Shown: one piece after another, positions 24,411 through 34,600 of the stretch
Numbering within the stretch: the stretch's first letter is position 1
Layout: every line of letters starts with the position of its first letter
Virus record (IMG/VR): IMGVR_UViG_3300025450_000015
Coordinates: 1-64,000 of that record
Direction: 5' to 3' (one strand)
Length of the DNA stretch: 64,000 bases
Source: a virus
The notes under the pieces: model-generated
Database searches by the model: none
Told to the model about the DNA's origin: nothing
Seen by the model: the letters and a program-made list of their open reading frames with translations, nothing else
Program-made: the position numbers and the translations under genes

Positions 24411-25985
24411 TTATCTAACACCTGTTGTTTTTCTTGGATATGACGGTCCTGATGTAGGTCTAAAACCATAATTTTGTTTTGGAAAAGTACTTCCTGTATG
24501 GAAGTATTTGTATATCTGATCAACTTTTGGAGTACCAAGACCTGTAACCGCATCCCAGCCTGTAGTTGTAGTATAGCCCGTAGTATAGCCGTCTCTATTA
24601 TCACCGCTAGTAATATCGTTAAACAATAATGCTCTGTTTGAATACCATGTGGACATATTGAATGGAATACGCTGTCCTAATTGTTGATTTAATCTAGCCC
24701 AAATACCCGCCAATAAAGGCGCCGCGGCGCTGGTTCCGCCTACTTGATTTAGCACACCATTTACGTAGTACGCATATCCCGTGTTAGGATCAGCAGGAGC
24801 ACTTATATCTGGAACACCCCGATAAGGTAGTGCAGTTGGTGAACCTGTCGATGATGCTGTAATAGTAGTTGTTGTTAGTCCTGATTGCCAGCTAGGGAGA
24901 GGAACACTAGCACTAACGCCGCCGCCAGATCCGCTCCAAGCTGTTTCACTAGTAATTTGAGCACTACCGTTTAGATTAATTGAAGTTCCGCCGGCCGATA
25001 CCATATATGGACTACAACATGTAGCGGCTGTACTTAGATTAACTGCACCGTTATCGCCTGAGCTTATAAAAACTGTTATACCCTTAACTACACAAGACTG
25101 AAGTGCTGTATCATATTGTGTTCCATCACCGATGCCCCAACTCACATCAAGGGCAGTTGGATTATTTGTAGTGTCTGCGGCTACTGCTAGAAAAATATCA
25201 TTAATAGGTGCGGTTCCAGTATTGGGTGCGGTATAGTATGCAATCAATGCCTTTGGTGCTACACCACCTGCACAAAATATATCTAGCATACTTTCCAAAT
25301 CACTAGTTGTGCTGGCAGTAGCACCGTCGACACTTATTTGTACTATAGTTGGAGCTGAAAGTCCAATCCTACTAAAACTACTATTAACATCAGTTTGGTT
25401 GTATCCTGTTACGTATCCGCTATAGGTTAATTCAAAAATTCCAACACATCCGCCGTAGCCATTAGACGGAGGCATATTATAAGCTATGGACATTTGTACA
25501 GGAGTTACTGCTGTCAAAGGATTTGCTACACTAGCTTCACAAACTACCGCATGTTTCTTTGCAATAAAACTTTCATCAAACCCTAGTACCTGTTCAACCA
25601 TACTGGAAATATCTGCAGGTACTATTACTGGACTGTCGTGTGATGTATATGTTCTACCAGTATCATCGGTAACATCCAAAAGTGTTATATTAAAAATATT
25701 ATTAAAATTTTCAACAGTTCCAAAAACTCTAATTAATCCTTTAACTCTGCTAGCTTCTACTATTTTAAATCCTATGTCTTGGAAAAAATCATTCACTTCT
25801 ATAGTATTAGATTCTGTTGATCCGAACTGATACACATACTCATCGTGATCCAAAATTGGGTGAGTACCGTCAATTACAGCATCTGCATATTCTTTCAAAG
25901 TCATCCCATTATCGTGCGTATCCCTATGCAGGTACACACTGATTGTCATTGTATCTGAAAGATTTTTTAATCTACTAAACGTCAT
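24411..25985 (-). CDS. S53 family (sedolisin/kumamolisin-like) serine-carboxyl peptidase
   Basis: 524 aa. It has the full layout of a pro-kumamolisin. Residues about 15-137 form the activation domain (MTLKEYADAVIDG, DFFQDIGFKIVEASRVKGLI, RVFGTVENFNNIFNITLLDV, SPVIVPADISSMVEQVLGFD), and residues about 160-505 the peptidase. Catalytic residues are readable: E231 and D235 in LESMLDIFCAGGVAPKA, oxyanion D311 in FISSGDNG, and S419 in GGTSAAAPLLAG. The C-terminal calcium loop region shows FNDITSGDN (D457) and GWDAVTGLGTP. S53 enzymes are acid endopeptidases; no signal peptide is visible. The gene lies between the repeat fibre and a conserved virion protein in the late operon, so a virion-associated or assembly role is inferred. 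Confidence 0.9.
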   Translation of the reverse strand: MTFSRLKNLSDTMTISVYLHRDTHDNGMTLKEYADAVIDGTHPILDHDEYVYQFGSTESNTIEVNDFFQDIGFKIVEASRVKGLIRVFGTVENFNNIFNITLLDVTDDTGRTYTSHDSPVIVPADISSMVEQVLGFDESFIAKKHAVVCEASVANPLTAVTPVQMSIAYNMPPSNGYGGCVGIFELTYSGYVTGYNQTDVNSSFSRIGLSAPTIVQISVDGATASTTSDLESMLDIFCAGGVAPKALIAYYTAPNTGTAPINDIFLAVAADTTNNPTALDVSWGIGDGTQYDTALQSCVVKGITVFISSGDNGAVNLSTAATCCSPYMVSAGGTSINLNGSAQITSETAWSGSGGGVSASVPLPSWQSGLTTTTITASSTGSPTALPYRGVPDISAPADPNTGYAYYVNGVLNQVGGTSAAAPLLAGIWARLNQQLGQRIPFNMSTWYSNRALLFNDITSGDNRDGYTTGYTTTTGWDAVTGLGTPKVDQIYKYFHTGSTFPKQNYGFRPTSGPSYPRKTTGVR

Positions 25986-25986
25986 A

Positions 25987-28659
25987 TTATACTTCCAACT
26001 TCAGATATGAGATTGTAACTGTTAGGTTAGATTGTGAAATACTGCTATTGTTGTATATTTTCAAATACATATTTGTGCTAGGAGTTGCATCACCATTGAA
26101 TCCTATGACTGCTGGTGTGAAATAAACAGTACCGCTTACAGTACCAGTAGTTATTGCTTCGGCGATAACTCCTGATCCTGGAGTAGGATCTGTAGTAATA
26201 CTTCTACTGCTGTCGTTTGATTGTGCTGTAGTAGTTGTATAAACAGTTACCCATGCACCCGCTGAACATGTTATACTATACAATGCATATCCTTTAGCTG
26301 CCGTTACAGTTGTAGTTGTGCTTGCACCAGATGTTAAGTTTACGCTTGTGCTAACTGTAGCTCTACTACTTAATGTTCCAGCAGATACGTTTGCTGTAAT
26401 TATTCCGCCACTAATTGTAATAGTGGACCCGTCAACTTTGACTGCACCTAGCTGTGTTGTTGAAGCCGTAGGAACTGAAATTGTTCCTCCGCTAACTGTA
26501 ATTGTAGTTCCATCTGGTTTAACAATACCTGCCGCGCCAGTTGTTGCTAAAGTTCCGCCTGAACTGCTAATCACTCCGCCACTGATTGTAATTGTAGAAC
26601 CGTCAACTTTTACGCCACCCAGTACACTTGTTGTTGCAGTTGGCAATGAATAAGAACTATTTGCACTAATTACTCCGCCACTGATTGTAATTGTAGAACC
26701 GTCAACTTTTACGCCGCCCAGTACACTTGTTGTTGCAGTCGGCAATGAATAAGTTTGAGCTGTAATAACTCCACTACCGTTAATTGTAATTGTTGATCCG
26801 TCTACTTTGACTCCGCCCAATGTTCCGCCACTAGTTGTACCTGCTATTGGGAGAGTATATCCGCTACCTCCTGCGGCACTGATAACTCCTCCTAAGATTG
26901 TAATTGTCGATCCGTCAACTTTTACGCCACCTAATTGTGTAGTAGATGCAACTGCTAAACTAATTGATCCGCCAGTATTATTAATACCGCTTGAACTAAC
27001 TGGTTGTATACTTACACCGCCAAGTGTACTTGTACCGGCAGCTGGCAATGAATAGCCGCTACCAGATGCTGATATAACTCCATTACTAATAGTAATAGTG
27101 CTTCCGTCCACTTTAACTCCACCCAACGTATTTGTACTTGCTGTGGGCAATGTATAAGTTGCTGACATTAGTCCGCTAATACCATTGACAGTGATAGTCG
27201 TTCCATCAGGTTTAACACCGCCTAACACACTAGTTGTAGCTATCGGTAATGCGTAAGTTGAACTAATAACACCATTACTAATAGTAATAGTAGATCCATC
27301 TACCTTAACTCCACCCAGCGTATTTGTACTTGCTGTAGGCAATGTATAACCACCAGAACCTCCAGTAGAACTAATAACTCCGTTAGTTATAATAATTGTA
27401 CTTCCGTCTACCTTAACTCCGCCCAATACACTTGTAGTTGCTGTTGGTAACGTATAATTATTACTTGGTGTTGCACTAATGACTCCGTTACTAATTGTAA
27501 TCGTTGACCCATCTATTTTAACTCCGCCTAATACACTTGTAGTTGCTGTTGGAAGTGCATATTGTGTACTGCTAATAACTCCATTGTTTATTGTTATTGT
27601 AGATCCATCTATTTTAACTCCGCCAAGTATACTTGTAGTTGCAGTAGGTAGACTGTATTGTTGAGCACTAATAACTCCGCCTACACTAGTGATAGTAGAT
27701 CCATCAATCTTAACTCCGCCTAATTGCGTTGTAGTTGCTGTTGCTAAAGTTATTGTTCCGCTTGAATTGTTTAATCCGCTAGTAGTAACCGTAGGAATTA
27801 TTACACCACCCAAATTGCTAGTAGTAGCCGATGGCAATGAATAATTGATTGCACTACTAATAACACCATTGCTAATCGTAATAGTGCTTCCGTCTACTTT
27901 AACTCCGCCAAGTATACTTGTAGTTGCTATTGGTAATGAATAATTTGAACTAATAACACCGAGGCCACTGATTGTAATAGTAGATCCATCTACCTTAACT
28001 CCGCCCAAAGTACCAGTACTTGCTGTTGGAAGTGTATATCCGCTACCGCCTGCACCTGTTGCACTAATTACTCCGTTACTGATTACAATAGTGGATCCGT
28101 CAACTTTGACACCGCCCAGTACGGAATTAGTAGCAACTGGTAAAGTATAGCTACTGGCTGTTGAGCTTATTACACCATTGTTAATTGTTATGGTTGTACC
28201 GTCAACTTTAACACCGCCAAGTATTGCTGTAGTAGCAGTTGGCAATGAGTATTGAGTAGTAGTTAATTGGTTTGAACCGTTTAGAGTTATTGTTGTACCG
28301 TCAATTTTAACACCGCCAAGTATACTTGTAGTTGCAGTAGGTAGACTGTATTGACTAGTACTTGCTTTAATAATTCCGTTGGTAATAGTAATTGTTGTAC
28401 CGTCAACTTTAACGCCGCCCAACTGCGTTGTAGATGCTATGGCTAAACTAATTGCTCCGCTAGAATTTATTAGTCCGCTGGCAGCGGTAGCAGGAATAGT
28501 TACTCCTCCTAATATTGATGTTGTTGCTGTAGGCAATACATAAGATGGCTTATTATACAATTCTGTAAAATTAGCATTAATTTTTATGCCGGCTGTACGT
28601 AATGTGTCTCCCGTACCTGAATTAACAGCCGTTCCTGTGTTGATTAATTGTTGTGCCAT
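25987..28659 (-). CDS. repetitive tail fibre (about 22 LGGV repeats)
   Basis: 890 aa. The N-terminus QLINTGTAVNSGTGDTLRTA followed by GIKINANFTELYNK is a common start of marine phage structural proteins. Residues about 40-760 are roughly 22 repeats of the type LGGVKVDGSTITISNGVIS, separated by YTLPTATTS-like linkers. Three divergent long repeats (…SGLNNSSG.I.LA) recur at about every seventh or eighth unit. The C-terminal 130 residues are non-repetitive (SSRATVSTSVNLTSG, ITCSAGAWVTVY, MYLKIYNNSSISQSN) and probably form the tip domain. Three bases separate its start codon from the stop of the giant gene, so it is in the same operon. A trimeric beta-fibre shaft is likely. Confidence 0.78.
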   Translation of the reverse strand: MAQQLINTGTAVNSGTGDTLRTAGIKINANFTELYNKPSYVLPTATTSILGGVTIPATAASGLINSSGAISLAIASTTQLGGVKVDGTTITITNGIIKASTSQYSLPTATTSILGGVKIDGTTITLNGSNQLTTTQYSLPTATTAILGGVKVDGTTITINNGVISSTASSYTLPVATNSVLGGVKVDGSTIVISNGVISATGAGGSGYTLPTASTGTLGGVKVDGSTITISGLGVISSNYSLPIATTSILGGVKVDGSTITISNGVISSAINYSLPSATTSNLGGVIIPTVTTSGLNNSSGTITLATATTTQLGGVKIDGSTITSVGGVISAQQYSLPTATTSILGGVKIDGSTITINNGVISSTQYALPTATTSVLGGVKIDGSTITISNGVISATPSNNYTLPTATTSVLGGVKVDGSTIIITNGVISSTGGSGGYTLPTASTNTLGGVKVDGSTITISNGVISSTYALPIATTSVLGGVKPDGTTITVNGISGLMSATYTLPTASTNTLGGVKVDGSTITISNGVISASGSGYSLPAAGTSTLGGVSIQPVSSSGINNTGGSISLAVASTTQLGGVKVDGSTITILGGVISAAGGSGYTLPIAGTTSGGTLGGVKVDGSTITINGSGVITAQTYSLPTATTSVLGGVKVDGSTITISGGVISANSSYSLPTATTSVLGGVKVDGSTITISGGVISSSGGTLATTGAAGIVKPDGTTITVSGGTISVPTASTTQLGAVKVDGSTITISGGIITANVSAGTLSSRATVSTSVNLTSGASTTTTVTAAKGYALYSITCSAGAWVTVYTTTTAQSNDSSRSITTDPTPGSGVIAEAITTGTVSGTVYFTPAVIGFNGDATPSTNMYLKIYNNSSISQSNLTVTISYLKLEV
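26390..28545 (-). repeat. tandem coding repeats of about 90-100 bases in the fibre gene
   Basis: About 22 degenerate units encoding LGGVKVDGST(I/V)TI plus a linker. Three long-form units at repeats 1, 8 and 16 mark a higher-order period. Neighbouring copies differ at silent sites, so this is not a recent slippage array. It is coding, not CRISPR. Confidence 0.85.
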
Positions 28660-28662
28660 CTT

Positions 28663-31600
28663 TTATCCTTGGTCCATTGTTGTGTTTCCGGTATCTAAAC
28701 TAACATTATTACCGTCAAATGTTGGGTCTGTACTATTACTTATTTGAATAAAGCCATTATACCATATGCCAGGTTGTGCCTTAACAAAGGTTGATACAGT
28801 ATCTTTTCCTTGTAAAATACTAGTCGTAGAAGTACCAGCACGTACACTTGGGGACTGATTTAATTGTTTTAAATCGTATCCATCCCATAGTGTTCCAGTA
28901 GTTCTGACCACTGTTATTAATGTACCAAACGCTGGAGCATTTGTTAATGTAATTGTTGAAGTTCCATTAACTGTAAAATCCGCAGGATAACTTACATCAC
29001 CTGCTGGACTATACGGTGCATTATTAATATCAAATATCTTGTAAGATTGTTTCTTTAATCGAACAAGATCATTTTGTCCACCTACAAATATTTCAATCTG
29101 GTTAGCCGATGTAACAGTATACGGCAATGTGATTGTAGTTGTACCTAAACTTGTTATTTGTGTTGTCTGAACTGTGTCAATATAAGGAATAGTTTCACTT
29201 GGGCCGATACCTTGTACAAATGTTCCAGATGGATTTACTTTTGTTACTCCTGTACCTAACGTACCTCTGCGAAGTTGTCCTAGTGTATTTCCGGTTAATG
29301 TGAAGTATTCAATACGTTCGCCTCGAATTTCAACAACGCCTGGTTTATTATTAGAAGGACTCGGTATATCAAGATTGCTTGCATCTGATACAATAATTGT
29401 AGTATCATTCCAATGTAGTGTTTGTGCTAGTGTTGTTTGTTTATTCAAATTCAAACGTTTATAATTTACACGATTCAACATGTCTTTAAATTGCATATAT
29501 GCAATACTAGTTTGAACTACATTATTACCAAATGTAATTAATGTAACTGTATCCGTAGGAGATAATGTTTTTGCCAATGTGATACTTTGGAAATCACTAT
29601 TTAAAATGTAATCAATGCTGTTAGATAACAATGTTGAATTTTTTATTACCCAAACATAATTTCCATCAATTACTGGACGATCTAATTTGATAATGCCGCC
29701 TGGTATATTTTTATAATTGAAATAACTAGTTGAGCTTGGAGTTATGTTATAACTTGAGTTATACTGAATAGTTGTTCTTTGAATATCCAATACATTCTGC
29801 ACATAAGAACTAATAATTTCAACCACACCAGATGGAACTGTTGCAAATGTTATTTGACTAGTAGAAGGATTATAAGCATAGGCATTGTTTGCAACAATAC
29901 TTACAATTAATTGCTGTCCAGAATATTGAGAATAAATTGCTCTATTAATCTTAATAGTAATACCAGTTGGGTCTATGCTATAATCAGAAGATGCATTTAA
30001 TAAATTATTACCTGCATAAACTAGAATGTTATTAGTTGTTACTGACTGAGGAACAGCCTTAGATGGATCAATGGTATAATTTAATCTATTACCACCAATT
30101 GTAAAATAACTGTTGACTGGTGCGGACAATATTGATTGTCCTACACGTACAATCATATTACTTTCGTAAGGTAAATTATTTCCAATTGGGTATGACAAAG
30201 TGTAAGCCGATACACCAACTACTGGTGTAATTGATTGTGTTGTTGTGATTGCAAATGTTTGTTGCAAACCAGACACTATAATATAATTGATTAATGCACC
30301 GGCTGGTGGAGGAGATGCAAATTGTATTCCAATAAATCCAGCAACTTCATAAGATGTATCTGTTTCAAATAAAGTCACTGATGTTGCAACACCGTTTACA
30401 TACACTAAACTTGTTACAGTACTATTCCAACTAGCTCTTGTTATAAAATCAACTGTTGTACCATCACCAATAAAATAATCAATATCTAACAAATTAGATC
30501 CACTAAATCCGACACTATAAATTGATACAAGTTGGTTTGCTGTTGGAGTATTGATGAATGTAATATTAGGAGTTGTAGTGTAGTTAATCAAATAATCAGT
30601 ATTATAAGTTACAATATTACCATTAAGTTTAACAATAATAGCTCTTGAACTATTAGGTTGTTGTCCAATATTATAAGTCGATGTTATTCCATCAGTTTCA
30701 TAGTTAACAACTTTTATGTTAGCTGAACCTGTTCCAGTTTGATCATATACTTTAATTGCAAGTGTATCTACTACTTGTCCCGGTACTACTTCTTCTGGTG
30801 CAGGGCTAGATGTTGGTGTAACAAATCCGTCACCGTCTAATAAAATATCATCAGGTGCTAGTCCGGTTGCAGTTGTATAAGCTAAATTGCCGCCATCTAA
30901 TTTTGTATCGTAATCAGTATCCGGTGTTGGTACTGAACCATCACTAGTACTTTCACGTAGAATAAATCGGTCTCCAGTATTTACAGTAAAAGAAGCAGGA
31001 AGTTCTATGACATTTGTAATAGATTGATCAATCACAGTTCCACTTAAAGTAGATGCAAAACTAGTAGTACTAGCCGACCCGCCATAATCGACAGCACTAA
31101 AAGATACTGATAAACTAGCACCACCGCCACCGATCGTTGCAGGAGTAATAGTAGTACCAACTACTGGAGTTTTTATAATAGCGTTGGCATTGGTTTGCTG
31201 TGCTGTTCCAAAATTAGGATCATCTAATCTAATTGGACTATATGTTCCAGTTATATTAATGGTAGATCCCACTGGGTACGCTGTTTTTAATGTAGCACTA
31301 CCTGGTATTAGTACAACATCAGTTAATTCTTGTAATTTTTCTGTAAATGTAACTTGTGTCGAAGGTAACATGTTAGTTAAAATAACTTGACTCAACGTTA
31401 CAGCATTAGTCGATGTGTTAATTGCTGTAATTGTTGTATCATAACTAAAAGAACTCACTGTAGCGGCTGTTCCTGTTCCTGATCCTACACCTGTTGCAGT
31501 AAATGATTCTCCTGTTTGATTAGCTAATGCGCCGATTAATGTAAAATCGGTTGATCCAATACTGCTAATTGTATAAAGAATACCCGGAGTAAATGACCCC

Positions 31601-34600
31601 GCAGTAACCAATGCGTTAGTGACTACGGCTCCAACTTTTAATCCGTTTAAAGAATTAAGTGTTAATACATTACCTCCTGCAATATTAGAAACTGTAAGAG
31701 AACTACCGTTAGTAGGTAAAGAAGAAAATATTATTGCTTGATCATTTGGTGGAGTTGCATCCGGTGGAGCACTAATTTTTAAAATTGTGCTACTGACAAC
31801 ACTAACTACAGTTTGTCCAGACAAGAAATATGCCGGAGTTGCAACACCGTTGACTGAAGTAGTCGATGTTATTAACATTCCAGGAATAATTTTTGAAGTG
31901 CTTGACACTTGTAAAAGTATACCTGAACTACCGAACGAATTATAAAAACGTAGGTAAGATAAATTATCTGGAATAGAATCTAAGATAAGTGTTGTACTAT
32001 TTTCTATTCGAAGAATTTTTTGTCTACTTAAAAATCCTTGTCCATAAATTCTCATACCAGGTACCATACCTGTAGTAGACGCAACTTTAACTGTAAACCC
32101 TGCACTACCTAAAGAATTATATGTTGTAGTAATTCCAGAAGTTAACGCACTAGTTGTAATTGTTACCGATGGACTAATTAAATTTTGATCCACTGGGTAA
32201 ACAAGTGTACTACCGTCCGATGTGTATGAATAAGTTTTTTGTTTAACATAATATACGTTGATATTAGTATTGTTAGGTGGTGTATATGGTAACGTGAATA
32301 CGTGAGTATTTGCTAATACTTGAACAGAGTAATCATTAAAATTAGGATCTCTACTATCCCATGTATCACTCAAATAAGGTGCATCGTCCCAACCACCTGA
32401 AATGTTAAAGTTTAATCCTGTAACTGTTACACCGCCGTAATCTGTTCCTGTCATTAACTGACTTAAATCTTTACCTAACTGTCCTGTTGTAGGATTGTAA
32501 AAATATTGAATTCTGTCTGTAGCTGTTAATACTGAGATATCTTTATGATAAGTTACAATAATTGTTGATCCAACTGCTATATTAAAAGTAAATGTAATGC
32601 TACCGGTATACTGAGTATAACCTGATTCCATTGATGTCACTTTTGAAAGAGTATATAATTCTCTCAAGACAGGTGTTCCATTTACAGTCACTACTGTTTG
32701 ATCTATTCTAGTATCAGGTGCCCATGTCAATGGATACTGTACACGATTAATTATTGCAGTAAATGTATCAACTTGTTGCAGATTAGTAATATAATATCCA
32801 TAATTAACTCTATCAAATTTCATACCTACTAAATTTGAACGTACTAATCCGTTGCCAATAATTGCAACTGCTTGAGCTTGCACTCCGTTTGCACCTAGCC
32901 CGCCATTAATTGTCACTGTAGGTGCAAATAAATAACCGTTACCACTTGCACCAAATTGATCAACATTTAATAAAGTTATTTTAGAAACTTTACCATTTGA
33001 AATCAATGCGTCGGCTGTTGCTGTAACAGGATTTGATCCTGTTGGAGATGATATTATAATCTGCGGAACATTAGTATAACCGCTTCCTCCATTTGTAATG
33101 ACAATTTCAATAACTTTAAATCCAACATTGTCATTCCAAAATTTCCAAGGATAACTTTCAATCAACGGATTACTTGTTTGAAGTGTTCCATTAACATCTG
33201 TTACTTGTATTGTTGTAAATCCGCCATTTTCGTAAGTAGTTTGTAAATCAAAATCAGTTACAGCACTTTCAGTTGTATCCATACCAGTATAGTCACTGAT
33301 ATATTCTCTAACTTTTGTTCTGTAAGGTTTAACTTCAGCTACATAATCTTCAAAATTTCTTAAATTATCAATTGGATAGTTTACAGGCTGACCTAATGTA
33401 CCTACTTTATGGGTAGCACGTACAAAACTTGTTTTAAATATCCAGTCAATGAAAGGCTGTTCGCTATGTGCATAACGAACATTAGTAAAGAATAGATCTA
33501 AATAATCTTGTTTTAAATCGTCTATTAGAATATTATTTTTAATACAATTAAGAATTATTCTTAATTCAGCACTGGCTTGTACGTCAAAGTCACCGCCATC
33601 GAAAATGTTAGCATCATATCCAACATCTGTACCTGAGAACGAATACAAGCTAGATTTAAACTGGATCGTTCCATTTTCTATACCGACAATTCGATAACTT
33701 TGTGTCCAGTCTACGCTAGTTGAACTAGCATATTTTTCTAATAATATCCAATTGCTACTGCTACCATTTATAATCTTAACTAATATACCGATACCCTGGT
33801 CACTTAATGCCGAAAGACTTTCATTAACTGCAAACAAATCTGCAAATGTGTTTATTTTAAAATCTGGTCCGTTAAACTGGCTAAAACCAGTTGCATACCA
33901 ATCAGTGTAACTCCAGTATTTTCTAACATCATATGACTGTGATAAGGATCTTGACCAAATTCCAGTAGCAGGATCATAAGAGTAAATACTCCATGCACCG
34001 TATGCGGTACTGTCGGATAAAATTAATACAGAATAACTTCTAATTGTACATATTGTATTGTTGTTATATCCTTGTCCACCATTAATAATAGTAGCACCAG
34101 TTATCTGACCTAGTGCATTAATAGTGGCTTTTACTATTGCGCCTTCACCTGATCCAGTAATTTCAATATAAGGTGCATATCCATAACCATTTCCAGCATT
34201 TACTATTGTTATCCCAGTGATAGATCCGTTAGTTATAACAGGTTTTACTGATGGTAACGCAAATGATCCAATACTAGCAAATTTTAATTCTGCTTCTGTA
34301 TTATAAGAAATATCCCATAATCCTAGAATTTTATCAGGAGTAGGATCATAACTTTCCAACGCCGATATGTTTCTAGAATTAGTTGTTTGGTATGTACTTA
34401 ATACAAGATTGGTACGTTCAATTAATTCTTTAATTGCTTCTACACGATTAACAAACATTCCTTGACGAGGACGATTTTCAATACCGTAACGCAATTTAAC
34501 TGGTAAGCTAGGATCCGGTACTGGTCTACCACCCTGGTCGACACCACATAAACTATCAAACCATTTTTGTTCAATGGTATTTGGTAAATCTACAACAGGA

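Noticed and set aside
25987-28659. Regular repeats that at first look like a CRISPR array.
   Set aside because: The repeats are in one long reading frame with protein periodicity, no conserved direct repeat with unique spacers, and no cas genes.
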